Positions 54,204 to 63,233 of a DNA stretch of 64,000 nucleotides are shown in pieces. Numbering within the stretch: position 1 is the first letter of the stretch; each line of letters starts with the position of its first letter. The stretch is from Acutalibacter sp. Its GTDB lineage: Bacteria; Bacillota; Clostridia; Oscillospirales; Acutalibacteraceae. Where the stretch lies: contig JAHHRN010000005.1 in the NCBI GenBank assembly GCA_020025775.1, positions 62,001-126,000 of the forward strand. The letters run 5' to 3'. The notes under the pieces were generated by a model. The model worked only from the letters and a program-made list of their open reading frames with translations. It did not search any database and was not told where the DNA came from. The position numbers were made by a program, and so were the translations under genes.

Positions 54204-55070
54204 ATGCTTAAACGAATTGTAGTGGGCGTAATCGCCGCACTTTTGATGATTACGGTTTTGATTTTTCGCAACACACCCGTGCTTTCTATCGCACTCGCCT
54301 TCTTGGCTGTGGTTGCTGCGTATGAAATCGAAAAATGCGTGCAGGTGAAGAACAAAGCCATTAAGGCCGTAAGCCTTGTGTTTACCGCACTCGTGCCGTT
54401 TTATTATGAATATGCACCGGAACTTGCCGCAAGAGGCATTGTTCTTCCGATAACGGCAATTTTGAGCTTTTACGTTGTGCTTTTGTTCATCTTAATGCTC
54501 ACCAATTACGATAATACGAAATTTGAAGATGTAGCAACGGTCATTTTGGCAACTACCTTTGTGCCGTGGGCATTTTCTATTTTAATTCGACTCAACGATA
54601 TTGATGCAACGAATCCCGAGGCCTATGACGGGCATTACGCCATGTTCTATATTATTATAGGTCTTTTCTGTGCATGGCTCACCGATACCTTCGCTTACTT
54701 CAGCGGCAAATTCCTCGGCAAGCACAAGCTTTGCCCGAAAATCAGCCCGAAGAAAACCGTGGAGGGTGCAATCGGCGGCATGCTCGGCGCAGTGCTTTCC
54801 TGCGTGATTGCATTTTTTGTATTTGATAAGTGCTATTTCACCGTACATAGTGTAAGCCTTTGGGAAGTGATTGTGCTTTCCGCTGTTCTTTCCATTGTCG
54901 GTATGTGCGGCGACCTCACCGCTTCCGTCATGAAACGCAACTTCGGCGTAAAGGATTTCGGCAATCTGTTCCCGGGTCACGGCGGTGTTATGGATCGTTT
55001 TGACAGCGCATTATTTGTATTAACCGTGCTCTATGCGGCGGTTATGATAAAGGGGATTGTGATGGCATGA
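54204..55070 (+). CDS. cdsA: Phosphatidate cytidylyltransferase
   Basis: Membrane enzyme forming CDP-diacylglycerol from phosphatidic acid and CTP, the precursor of anionic phospholipids. The 288-residue protein has about eight hydrophobic helices and the CDS signature near the C-terminus, with GDLTASVMKRNFGVKDFGNL followed by FPGHGGVMDRFDSALF (about residues 235-270), including the metal-binding aspartates. Its stop overlaps the dxr start by four bases (ATGA). SD GGAGG precedes the ATG. Confidence 0.95.
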   Translation: MLKRIVVGVIAALLMITVLIFRNTPVLSIALAFLAVVAAYEIEKCVQVKNKAIKAVSLVFTALVPFYYEYAPELAARGIVLPITAILSFYVVLLFILMLTNYDNTKFEDVATVILATTFVPWAFSILIRLNDIDATNPEAYDGHYAMFYIIIGLFCAWLTDTFAYFSGKFLGKHKLCPKISPKKTVEGAIGGMLGAVLSCVIAFFVFDKCYFTVHSVSLWEVIVLSAVLSIVGMCGDLTASVMKRNFGVKDFGNLFPGHGGVMDRFDSALFVLTVLYAAVMIKGIVMA

Positions 55071-56209
55071 CCAAGTCACTTGCAATTTTAGGTTCTACCG
55101 GTTCTATCGGTGTGCAGAGCCTCGACGTCGCCAGAAAATGCGGCTATCGGGTGGAAGCACTCACCGCGAACCGCGATGTAGACAAAATCGAAGCCCAAAT
55201 CAGAGAATTTAAACCTGCTATGGCGGCGCTCGCCGATGAGACTGCCGCGGCAGAATTAAAACAGCGCGTAGCGGATACCGACACCAAGGTTTATGCCGGT
55301 AAGGCAGGTGTTTGTGCCTGTGCCGCTGAAAGCGAAGCCGACACGGTGCTCAACTCCATTGTCGGTATTGCCGGCTTAGAGCCGACCCTTGCCGCACTTC
55401 ATGCACACAAGAAGCTCGCTCTTGCCAATAAAGAAACCTTGGTAGCTGGCGGTCAGCTTGTCATGCAGACGGCAAAGAAAGAAAACGTAGCTATTTTGCC
55501 GGTGGATTCCGAGCATTCTGCGATTTTCCAAGCTCTCCAAGGCAAGCCCACGAACCGTGCGCTCAAGAAAATCATCTTGACTGCTTCCGGTGGCCCGTTC
55601 TTCGGCAGAAGCAAGAAAGAACTCGAAGCTGTTACCGTGCAGGATGCCTTAAAGCACCCGAACTGGGACATGGGCGCCAAAATCACCGTGGATTCTGCTA
55701 CCATGATGAATAAGGGCTTAGAGCTGATTGAAGCCGTTTGGCTTTTCTCGGTTCGCCCAGAAGATATTGAAATCGTAGTACACCGCGAAAGCATCGTCCA
55801 TTCCGCTGTGGAATACGATGACAATTCCGTGATTGCGCAGCTCGGTCTTCCCGATATGCGTATTCCGATTCAATATGCCTTAACCTATCCCGAACGTTTT
55901 GAGTCTCCCGTTGGGGAATTAAAGCTTTCCGAAATCGGCAAGCTGACCTTCTTCGAGCCGGACTATGAGGCGTTTGAGTGCATAAATCTCTGCAAAGAGG
56001 CTATTACTAAAGGTGGGCTTTATCCTGCGGCGGTCAATTCTGCCAACGAAGAAGCCAATGCCCTCTTCAGACAAGGCAAAATTGGATTTTTGGATATTCC
56101 CAAGCGCGTGGCGCATGTGTTACATACAGCGCCGAACGTGCAAAATTATAGCTTAGAAGATATTTTGGAAATGGATCGCTTTGCCAGAAAGGCGGTTCTC
56201 TCCCTGTAA
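55067..56209 (+). CDS. dxr: 1-deoxy-D-xylulose 5-phosphate reductoisomerase
   Basis: Second step of the MEP isoprenoid pathway: converts DXP to MEP with NADPH. The 380-residue protein has the NADPH motif LAILGSTGSIGVQSLDVAR at residues 5-23, LANKETLVAGGQL near 125, the metal-binding VDSEHSAIFQAL near 146, the catalytic-loop TASGGPFFGRSKKEL near 174 and the WDMGAKITVDSATMMNKGLELIEA block near 201 (in parts). It works with IspG, encoded two genes downstream, and feeds UppS. The start overlaps the cdsA stop. Confidence 0.96.
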   Translation: MTKSLAILGSTGSIGVQSLDVARKCGYRVEALTANRDVDKIEAQIREFKPAMAALADETAAAELKQRVADTDTKVYAGKAGVCACAAESEADTVLNSIVGIAGLEPTLAALHAHKKLALANKETLVAGGQLVMQTAKKENVAILPVDSEHSAIFQALQGKPTNRALKKIILTASGGPFFGRSKKELEAVTVQDALKHPNWDMGAKITVDSATMMNKGLELIEAVWLFSVRPEDIEIVVHRESIVHSAVEYDDNSVIAQLGLPDMRIPIQYALTYPERFESPVGELKLSEIGKLTFFEPDYEAFECINLCKEAITKGGLYPAAVNSANEEANALFRQGKIGFLDIPKRVAHVLHTAPNVQNYSLEDILEMDRFARKAVLSL

Positions 56210-56212
56210 GAG

Positions 56213-57304
56213 GTGGTAGCAATTTTACTGAAAATGACCGCATCCGCTGTTTGGAGTAAAACATGGACGGTGCTCGTGGCGCTTTTGATTTTCGGCGTCA
56301 TCATTATGATTCATGAATTCGGGCATTTCATTTGCGCGAAGCTGTTTAAAGTTAAGGTCAACGAATTTTCCCTCGGTATGGGTCCCTGCCTTTTCAAAAA
56401 GCAAAAGGGCGACACCCAATATTCTGTAAGACTTTTCCCCATCGGCGGCTATGTCTCCATGGAGGGTGAGGACGGCGAGAGCGACGACGAAGGCGCATTC
56501 CATAAAAAAGCCGTTTGGAAGAAAATGATTATCGTTGTAGCCGGTGCGTTTATGAACATCGTTCTGGGCATCGTGCTCTTAATGGTAACGCTTTCCTGCT
56601 TTACAGACTTAATCGGTACCAATACCATTAAGGAATTCTATCCGAATGCTGTCAGCCAGCAAACCGGATTGCAAGAAGGCGACCGTTTCGTTAAAATCGA
56701 CGGTCACAGAGTTTGGTCCGAGCAGGATTTAAACTTCCTCTTAACCAGAAGCACCGACGGCGTATTTGACTTTGTCGTAGAACGCGACGGCGAAAAGGTT
56801 GCCTTGAATGATGTAAAATTTGAAACCGAAGAGGTGCAGGGCTTGACCCTCATCCACTACGATTTCGTCATCATCGGTGAACCGCCTACCTTCTGGAACG
56901 TCTTAAAGAACAGCTTTACTCAAACACTTTCTATCGGACGCATGGTTTGGCTAAGCCTGTTTGACCTTGTGACCGGCCGCTACGGTATGTCCCAGCTGGC
57001 AGGTCCTGTAGGAACAGTCAATATCATTGCCGATATCACCGCAGAGGCGGCAACCAGTAAAAATCTTGAAACCTTACTTTCGATTATTATCTTCATCACA
57101 ATCAATGTCGGCATTGCAAACCTTCTGCCGATTCCTGCACTCGACGGCGGCAGACTCTTCTTCTTAATTATCGAAGCGATTCGCAGAAAGCCCATCAATC
57201 CGAAATACGAGGGCTATGTGCATGCCGCAGGCTTTGTGCTGTTGATGATTTTGATGCTGGTCGTTAGCTTTAACGATATTTTACGCATTGCGCGCGGCGG
57301 TTAA
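56213..57304 (+). CDS. rseP: Site-2 zinc metalloprotease RseP/RasP
   Basis: Intramembrane protease that cleaves anti-sigma factors and signal-peptide remnants. The protein shows the zinc motif HEFGH in IMIHEFGHFICAKLF near residue 32, GGYVSMEGEDGESDD near 84, a PDZ domain (about residues 125-200), and the third ligand motif NLLPIPALDGGRLFF near 303. Four membrane helices are visible. The start is unclear: the frame opens with GTG at 56213, inside the apparent SD GAGGTGG, while the first ATG (56234) is 18 bases from it and a CTG lies at 56228. The longest frame is reported, giving up to 363 residues. Confidence 0.9.
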   Translation: MVAILLKMTASAVWSKTWTVLVALLIFGVIIMIHEFGHFICAKLFKVKVNEFSLGMGPCLFKKQKGDTQYSVRLFPIGGYVSMEGEDGESDDEGAFHKKAVWKKMIIVVAGAFMNIVLGIVLLMVTLSCFTDLIGTNTIKEFYPNAVSQQTGLQEGDRFVKIDGHRVWSEQDLNFLLTRSTDGVFDFVVERDGEKVALNDVKFETEEVQGLTLIHYDFVIIGEPPTFWNVLKNSFTQTLSIGRMVWLSLFDLVTGRYGMSQLAGPVGTVNIIADITAEAATSKNLETLLSIIIFITINVGIANLLPIPALDGGRLFFLIIEAIRRKPINPKYEGYVHAAGFVLLMILMLVVSFNDILRIARGG

Positions 57305-57343
57305 CGGCGCCAAAGACTACATTTGGAAAGGACGCAAAAGGAA

Positions 57344-58396
57344 ATGATTGAACGCAGAAAATCCAGAAAAATTAAACTCGGTAATACCTATATCGGCGGC
57401 GATTCCAAAATTACCGTGCAGTCTATGCTGAGTGTTCCGGCTGAAAATGTAGAGGGCAATGTCGCACAGGCGAAGGCTTTGGAGGCCGCCGGCTGTGAAA
57501 TTATCCGTCTGACCGTACCGAATGTTGAGGCGGTCAAAACCCTTGCCGCAGTCAAAGAGGCCGTTTCTGTGCCGATTGTTGCGGATATTCATTTTGATTA
57601 TAAATGTGCCCTCGAAAGCGTTGCGGCAGGTGTGGATAAAATCCGCATCAATCCCGGCAACATTGGCTCCGAGGACAGAATTAAAGCGGTTGCAGATGCT
57701 TGCCGCTTACATAATGTGCCGATTCGTATCGGTGTAAATTCCGGCTCTTTGGAAAAAGACCTGCTCGCAAAATATGGCTCTCCCACACCGGAGGCTCTTT
57801 GCGAAAGTGCCCTGCACCATGCGGCGCTCTTAGAGAAATTCGATTTTAATGATATTGTGATTTCCATTAAATCCTCGAATGTGCAGAGAATGGTAGCAGC
57901 TTACAGAAAAATTGCCACCATGTGCGATTATCCCTTGCACCTCGGTGTTACTGAAGCGGGCACGGAGCATATGGCAATGGTGAAATCCGCGGCAGGTATT
58001 GGTTCCTTGCTCTTAGACGGCATCGGCGATACCATCCGTGTTTCTATGACAGCCGACCCGGTGAAAGAGGTCTATGCTGGCTATGATATTTTAAAGGCAA
58101 CCGGCATTAAAACGGATTGCCCGCAAATCGTTTCTTGCCCGACCTGCGGCAGAACGAAAATTAACCTCATCGGTCTTGCCAACGAGGTTGAAAAGAGACT
58201 GCAAAACTGCCAAAAGCAAATCACGGTTGCCGTTATGGGCTGTATTGTAAACGGCCCTGGCGAAGCCAGAGAAGCCGACATCGGCTGTGCCGGTGGTGAC
58301 GGTTGCGGTCTGATTTTCCGTCACGGTGAAGTTCTTAAAAAAGTGCCGGAAAACGAAATTGTAGATGCCTTAATGGAAGAAATTGAAAAACTGTAA
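57344..58396 (+). CDS. ispG: 4-hydroxy-3-methylbut-2-en-1-yl diphosphate synthase
   Basis: Iron-sulfur enzyme of the MEP pathway converting MEcPP to HMBPP. The 350-residue protein has the opening KIKLGNTYIGGDSKITVQSM, the TIM-barrel part VPIVADIHFDYKCAL near 77, RINPGNIGSEDRI near 99, and the C-terminal cluster domain with cysteines in SCPTCGRTKINL near 262 and VAVMGCIVNGPGEAREADIGC near 295 (in parts). The ATG at 57344 is preferred; an in-frame TTG at 57323 lies seven codons earlier. It is followed 22 bases later by polC. Confidence 0.95.
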   Translation: MIERRKSRKIKLGNTYIGGDSKITVQSMLSVPAENVEGNVAQAKALEAAGCEIIRLTVPNVEAVKTLAAVKEAVSVPIVADIHFDYKCALESVAAGVDKIRINPGNIGSEDRIKAVADACRLHNVPIRIGVNSGSLEKDLLAKYGSPTPEALCESALHHAALLEKFDFNDIVISIKSSNVQRMVAAYRKIATMCDYPLHLGVTEAGTEHMAMVKSAAGIGSLLLDGIGDTIRVSMTADPVKEVYAGYDILKATGIKTDCPQIVSCPTCGRTKINLIGLANEVEKRLQNCQKQITVAVMGCIVNGPGEAREADIGCAGGDGCGLIFRHGEVLKKVPENEIVDALMEEIEKL

Positions 58397-58418
58397 TTTT
58401 ACATAAAGCGAGAATAGA

Positions 58419-61400
58419 ATGAGCAAGTTTTTAGAAGTTTTCAGTATGTGTAGGGAAGCTCTAAAAGATTTTGAGCCTGTGCTGTTAAATGCCGAAGTTC
58501 TCTCTATGTCGGTAGACAAGGAACAAAAGGATCTGACAGCACAGGTCTCTTTTGACCGTTTGGTTGGTGAGCGTTCCTTAAAACAAATCGAGCAAAAAAT
58601 CACTGCGTACCTTATGGGTACAGCGGGTTTTCATATTGCGCCCAAATTTTCCGACAATCTCCTTTCCGAGAAATATGCGCCCGAGCTGGAAAAGCTTTTA
58701 AAGCAAAAGATTGCTGTAACCAATGGCTTTTTAGAGGGTGCTGCATGGGAGTTTACCGAGGATAGTGTTACGGTAACTTTGACCCACGGTGGCAGAGATA
58801 TTCTTCTTTCCACACCGTTCCTTACAACACTGCAAAATATTATTGAAGAACGCTTCGGTTTGCGCCTTCGTGCAGAGCTTTTAGAACAGCAATTCGATGT
58901 TGAAAAAGCGCTCCAAACTGCACAGGAAACGCAGGACAAGTTCGATAAAGAACATAAAGCCGAGCAAGAATTAAAACAGAAATATCCCGAGGGTGCAAAA
59001 ATTGTGAAGAAGCCGAAAAAGGCAGAAGACAGTGGCGACAGTGCCCCCCGTGAACATATTATCAAAGAAGGCGTCGGTTATTATTTAGAAAGTGTGAAGC
59101 CGGTCTATGGCAGTAACATTAAAAAAACACCGATAGCGATTGCGGACATCCAACTGCCCGAGGATGAATACACCGAAGTGCCCGTGGTTGTTTGGGGACG
59201 TGTCTTTAATTTTGAAGAACGTACCAGTAAAAAGGGTAAGCACAAGATTATTACCTTCTTTTTAACCGATAATACCGACTCTTTCCTGATTTCCATGATT
59301 GTAAAAATCGAATACAGCGATGAAATTTTGGAAAAGGTGAAGAACGGCGCGCACATTTTGCTTTCGGGCGATGTAAAGTACGATAGCTTTAAACGAGACT
59401 ACATCATTGACCCCAAAGCGATTAGCACAGTAGAGAAAATTAAGAAGGAAGACAACGCACCCGAGAAGCGTGTGGAGCTTCATTTACATACCAATATGTC
59501 TCAGATGGACGGTATGACACCGCCGAAAGAACTCGTACAGCGTGCGATTGAGTGGGGACATAAAGCGATTGCGATTACCGACCACGGCTGTGTACAGGGC
59601 TTCCCCGAAGCGATGAATACAGCCAAGGGCAAAATCAAGATTATTTATGGCGTTGAGGCGTATTTTGTCGATGATGTCGGCAATCCCGGCAAGACCTATA
59701 AGGAACTGCCGTCCTATCACCAAATCATCTTGGTTAAGAACCATACAGGTCTTAAAAATCTCTATAAATTGGTTTCTTATTCTAACGTTAAGCACTTTTA
59801 TAAACGACCGCGTATCCTGCGTTCAGAGCTGGAGGAACTGCGCGAGGGCTTGATTGTTGGCTCTGCGTGTGAAGCGGGTCAGCTTTACAGAGCTATCCTG
59901 GAAGAAAAGCCGGAAGAAGAGATTTTAGAGATTGCTAATTTCTATGATTACCTCGAAATTCAGCCGAACGGCAACAACCGATTCATGATTGAAGCGCACA
60001 GCGACCCCAATTCCAAGCATCCGGAACGCAATAAGATTTACGATAAGATTACTTCGGAAGCAGATATTGAAAACATTAACCGCAAGATTATTGCGATTGC
60101 CGACAGACTCGGTAAACCCGTTGTCGCGACCTGCGACGTGCATTTCATCGACCCCGAGGATGCAAGATACCGTGCCATTTTGATGGCATCACAGGGCTTC
60201 TCCGATGCCGACAAGCAAGCACCTCTCTATTTTAGAACAACCGAGGAAATGCTCGCGGAATTCTCTTATCTCGGGGAAGATACAGCAAGAGAAATCGTCA
60301 TTGAAAATCCCAACAAAATTGCGGATAAAATTGAAGTTATGCGTGCTTTCCCGGATGGCGTTTTCCAGCCCTCCATCGAAGGCAGTGAAGAGGAGCTTAC
60401 CCGTATTTGCTGGGATAAGGCAAAAGAATGGTATGAATACGAGGGCAAGATTCCGGATATCGTTTCCGAGCGCCTGGAAAAAGAGTTAAAATCCATTATC
60501 GAGCACGGTTTCGCAGTTTTGTATGTTATTGCACAAAAGCTGGTTTGGGACTCGGAAGCGCACGGCTATTTGGTTGGCTCCCGTGGTTCTGTTGGTTCCT
60601 CTTTCGTTGCAACAATGGCGGGTATTTCTGAGGTTAACCCCTTAGCCCCGCACTACAGATGCCCGAAATGCAAATATTCCGAGTTCTTTACCAAGGGAGA
60701 ATACGGCTCGGGCTTCGATATGCCGAAAAAGAACTGTCCGCATTGTGGTACAGATATGATTCGTGACGGTCATGAAATCCCGTTCGAAACGTTCCTTGGC
60801 TTCCACGGCGACAAGCAGCCCGATATCGACCTTAACTTCTCCGGCGAATATCAGAGCAAGGCGCACCACTATACAGAAGAGCTTTTCGGTTCGTCACACG
60901 TTTTCAAAGCAGGTACAACTGGTTCGGTTGCGGAGAAAACCGCTTACGGCTATGTACGCAAATACTTAGAAGAACGCGGTCAAACAAAATCCAAGGCGGA
61001 AATTCAGCGACTCACCGAAGGCTGTACCGGCGTAAAGCGTACCACCGGTCAGCACCCCGGCGGCATGGTTGTTGTACCGAACGAATATGAAGTATACGAC
61101 TTCTGCCCGATTCAGTATCCGGCGGATGATGTATCGAGCACCATGGAAACCACGCACTTTGACTTCCACTCCTTGCACGATACCATTTTGAAGCTCGATA
61201 TTCTCGGTCACGATAATCCGACTCTGTATAAGCACTTAGAGGATTTAACGGGCATCCCGGTTATGGATGTCGATGTTTGCGACCCCGAAATCATTCGTCT
61301 TTGCACCACGCCCGAACCGCTCGGCGTTACGGCGGAGGACATTGACTGGCCGACCGGCACACTTTCTATCCCTGAAATGGGTACGTCCTTCGTATGTAAA

Positions 61401-62264
61401 ATGTTGCTCGAAGCACAGCCGAAAACCTTTGCCGACCTTTTACAGATTTCCGGACTTTCCCACGGTACGGACGTTTGGACGGGCAACGCGCAGGAGCTGA
61501 TTAAAAACGGCACCTGTACCATTTCCGAGGTTATCGGTACACGTGACAGCATTATGATTTATTTAATGCACAAGGGTGTTAACTCGAGCATGGCATTCAA
61601 TATCATGGAAAAAACGCGTAAAGGTATCGTTGCAAAAATCGGTTTCCCCGAGGGCGCAGAAGAAGAAATGCGTAAATGTGGTGTGCCCGAGTGGTATATG
61701 GATTCCTGCCGTAAGATTAAATACATGTTCCCGAAAGCGCATGCGGCGGCTTACGTTATTGCGGCGCTTCGTTTGGGCTGGTATAAAATTCACAGACCGG
61801 TAGAGTACTATGCGGCGTATCTTACGGTGCGCGGCGGTGATATGGATGCAGCGGCGGCATTGCAGGGCAAAGAAGCCGTTCACGATCTTTTAGGGAATAT
61901 TAAAAAGAAAATGGCAGACAAGACCGCCACGCAAAAGGAAAAAGACCAGTACACCATTATGCAGATTGTGTATGAAATGCAGGCGAGAGGCGTGGAGTTT
62001 TTAGGTGTGGATATTTACAAATCCATGGGTACGGACTACACGATAGAAGACGGTAAAATCCGTCTGCCGTTCAGTGCACTTTCCGGCATCGGTGAAAACG
62101 CGGCAAAGCAAATGGAAGCCGCCCGTAATGACGGCGAAGGCAAGTTTATGTCGATTGACGATTTCGGCAGACGCGCCAAGGCGGGTTCCAGCACCTTAGA
62201 CCTCTTAAAAGAAGTTGGTGCATTCGGTGATTTGCCGAAGTCTGAACAAATCTCCTTCTTCTAA
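58419..62264 (+). CDS. polC: DNA polymerase III alpha subunit PolC, lacking the exonuclease domain
   Basis: Replicative polymerase of low-GC Gram-positive bacteria. The 1281-residue protein is about 150 shorter than Bacillus PolC (about 1437). It has the N-terminal domain, an OB domain (about 250-350), the PHP domain (RVELHLHTNMSQMDGMTPP near 350; AIAITDHGCVQGF near 385), the palm with PDIDLNFSGEYQ near 805, the zinc-binding CPKCKYSEFF...CPHCG near 750, and the C-terminal KYMFPKAHAAAYV near 1104 and QISFF end. In Bacillus the 3'-5' exonuclease is inserted in the PHP domain after the VEAYLVDD-like segment. Here YGVEAYFVDD is joined by only about 12 residues to YHQIILVKN, so the proofreading domain is absent. 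The reading frame is intact. Confidence 0.95.
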   Translation: MSKFLEVFSMCREALKDFEPVLLNAEVLSMSVDKEQKDLTAQVSFDRLVGERSLKQIEQKITAYLMGTAGFHIAPKFSDNLLSEKYAPELEKLLKQKIAVTNGFLEGAAWEFTEDSVTVTLTHGGRDILLSTPFLTTLQNIIEERFGLRLRAELLEQQFDVEKALQTAQETQDKFDKEHKAEQELKQKYPEGAKIVKKPKKAEDSGDSAPREHIIKEGVGYYLESVKPVYGSNIKKTPIAIADIQLPEDEYTEVPVVVWGRVFNFEERTSKKGKHKIITFFLTDNTDSFLISMIVKIEYSDEILEKVKNGAHILLSGDVKYDSFKRDYIIDPKAISTVEKIKKEDNAPEKRVELHLHTNMSQMDGMTPPKELVQRAIEWGHKAIAITDHGCVQGFPEAMNTAKGKIKIIYGVEAYFVDDVGNPGKTYKELPSYHQIILVKNHTGLKNLYKLVSYSNVKHFYKRPRILRSELEELREGLIVGSACEAGQLYRAILEEKPEEEILEIANFYDYLEIQPNGNNRFMIEAHSDPNSKHPERNKIYDKITSEADIENINRKIIAIADRLGKPVVATCDVHFIDPEDARYRAILMASQGFSDADKQAPLYFRTTEEMLAEFSYLGEDTAREIVIENPNKIADKIEVMRAFPDGVFQPSIEGSEEELTRICWDKAKEWYEYEGKIPDIVSERLEKELKSIIEHGFAVLYVIAQKLVWDSEAHGYLVGSRGSVGSSFVATMAGISEVNPLAPHYRCPKCKYSEFFTKGEYGSGFDMPKKNCPHCGTDMIRDGHEIPFETFLGFHGDKQPDIDLNFSGEYQSKAHHYTEELFGSSHVFKAGTTGSVAEKTAYGYVRKYLEERGQTKSKAEIQRLTEGCTGVKRTTGQHPGGMVVVPNEYEVYDFCPIQYPADDVSSTMETTHFDFHSLHDTILKLDILGHDNPTLYKHLEDLTGIPVMDVDVCDPEIIRLCTTPEPLGVTAEDIDWPTGTLSIPEMGTSFVCKMLLEAQPKTFADLLQISGLSHGTDVWTGNAQELIKNGTCTISEVIGTRDSIMIYLMHKGVNSSMAFNIMEKTRKGIVAKIGFPEGAEEEMRKCGVPEWYMDSCRKIKYMFPKAHAAAYVIAALRLGWYKIHRPVEYYAAYLTVRGGDMDAAAALQGKEAVHDLLGNIKKKMADKTATQKEKDQYTIMQIVYEMQARGVEFLGVDIYKSMGTDYTIEDGKIRLPFSALSGIGENAAKQMEAARNDGEGKFMSIDDFGRRAKAGSSTLDLLKEVGAFGDLPKSEQISFF

Positions 62265-62271
62265 TCTTGTG

Positions 62272-62403
62272 TCGCCGCAGGGCAACGCCCTAAAGCGCTT
62301 TCCGCAGAAAGCGAAATCTTATCCTAAGAAACGTATTTTTAAAGGTGAATTTAGGGCGTAAGCCCTAAAGAGGATGCTTTTTACACGAAAAAAACATCCT
62401 CTT
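62272..62403 (-). repeat. Structured dispersed repeat, copy 3
   Basis: Reverse-oriented copy starting eight bases after the polC stop. Read on the minus strand it has hairpins A (62401-62370, GAGGATG/CATCCTC), B (62369-62350, TTTAGGGC/GCCCTAAA), C (62313-62296, CGCTTTC/GAAAGCG) and D (62291-62279, AGGGC, GTT loop, GCCCT), with the conserved AAATTCACCTT block at 62353-62343. It is most like copy 1. Hairpin E is missing. Confidence 0.85.
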
Positions 62404-62487
62404 GCCGTAAGGCATCAAGGAATATAAGAGATACCATAGACACAGAAAAGTCCGCACAGATTTTATTTTCATTTTCTATTGTAACAG

Positions 62488-62519
62488 AAAAAAGGAGAAC
62501 CAAAACGGTTCTCCTTTTT
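62488..62519 (+). terminator. Terminator of the pyrH-polC run
   Basis: AAAAGGAGAACC / GGTTCTCCTTTT stem with A run before and T run after. It lies about 225 bases past polC, beyond repeat copy 3. Confidence 0.85.
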
Positions 62520-62571
62520 GTTTTATAAACTATGTGCGGGTGCTTTTTTATCTTTCTTTCTAAACACAAAA

Positions 62572-62601
62572 TCACCGCAGAAGCCGAAACTTCTGCGGTG
62601 A
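62572..62601 (-). terminator. Hairpin after trxA
   Basis: TCACCGCAGAAG / CTTCTGCGGTGA (12 bp perfect) with a T-rich stretch on the minus strand; probable terminator of trxA. Confidence 0.75.
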
Positions 62602-62642
62602 TTTGCTTTAAAAAAGGGGGAGAAATGAAAAGGCGAATTGAG

Positions 62643-62951
62643 TTAGCGGATCAGCTCTTCGATTTGAGCTTTGCTCCTGCCGCCGACATTTTGGCTGATG
62701 GCCTGACCGTCTTTGAATACGACGAGGGTCGGGATGCTCATGATGCCGAACTTCTGTGCAAGCTCGGGCTCTTCATCCACATCTACCTTAACTACCTTAA
62801 CGTCGGGATTGTCGTTTGCAACTTGCTCTAAAATGGGAGCAAGCATTTTGCAAGGACCGCACCAGGTAGCGAAAAAGTCGATTAAGACAGTACCTTTCTG
62901 GTCTAAAACTTCAGCTTTAAAAGAATCATTTGTAATGTGTAAAACGGACAT
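62643..62951 (-). CDS. trxA: Thioredoxin
   Basis: General thiol-disulfide reductant. The 102-residue protein has the standard active site ATWCGPCKM at residues 28-36, the buried Asp in LIDFF, and the cis-proline loop MSIPTLVVFKDGQ near residue 71. The ATG is preceded by CAGGAGG. It has its own strong promoter with a palindrome over the -35 and an unusually long leader of about 110 bases. TrxB, encoded about 34 kb away, is the likely reductase. Confidence 0.95.
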   Translation of the reverse strand: MSVLHITNDSFKAEVLDQKGTVLIDFFATWCGPCKMLAPILEQVANDNPDVKVVKVDVDEEPELAQKFGIMSIPTLVVFKDGQAISQNVGGRSKAQIEELIR

Positions 62952-63070
62952 TTTGTTGCCTCCTGTTGCCGGATTACGGCGTTATTATTTTTAGTTAGTA
63001 TGTTCCGGAATCTTTTATAACATACGGGTTTTGCGCGTTTTTGTTTGCGCTTCCCGTTTGGATTGTCTAA

Positions 63071-63099
63071 AGTATAACTGAATAAATGACATATGTCAA
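63071..63099 (-). promoter_or_regulatory. Promoter of trxA with palindrome at -35
   Basis: TTGACA (63099-63094), 17-base spacer, TATACT (63076-63071), minus strand. The perfect palindrome TGACATATGTCA (63087-63098) covers the -35, a possible operator. Confidence 0.8.
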
Positions 63100-63181
63100 T
63101 AATAAATTTGTGAACATTCTGTAAATTAGAGTTAAAAGGTAGGAATTAAAGAAAAAAGCGGTAAAATCGGGCAGAGGAGGG

Positions 63182-63219
63182 CAAAAAGAAAAGGCATCGC
63201 ACGAAAGCGTGCAATGCCT
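63182..63219 (-). terminator. Terminator after the AGCS symporter gene
   Basis: On the minus strand AGGCATTGCACG / CGTGCGATGCCT around CTTT, then a T-rich tail. Confidence 0.88.
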
Positions 63220-63233
63220 GAACTTTTCTGTTT

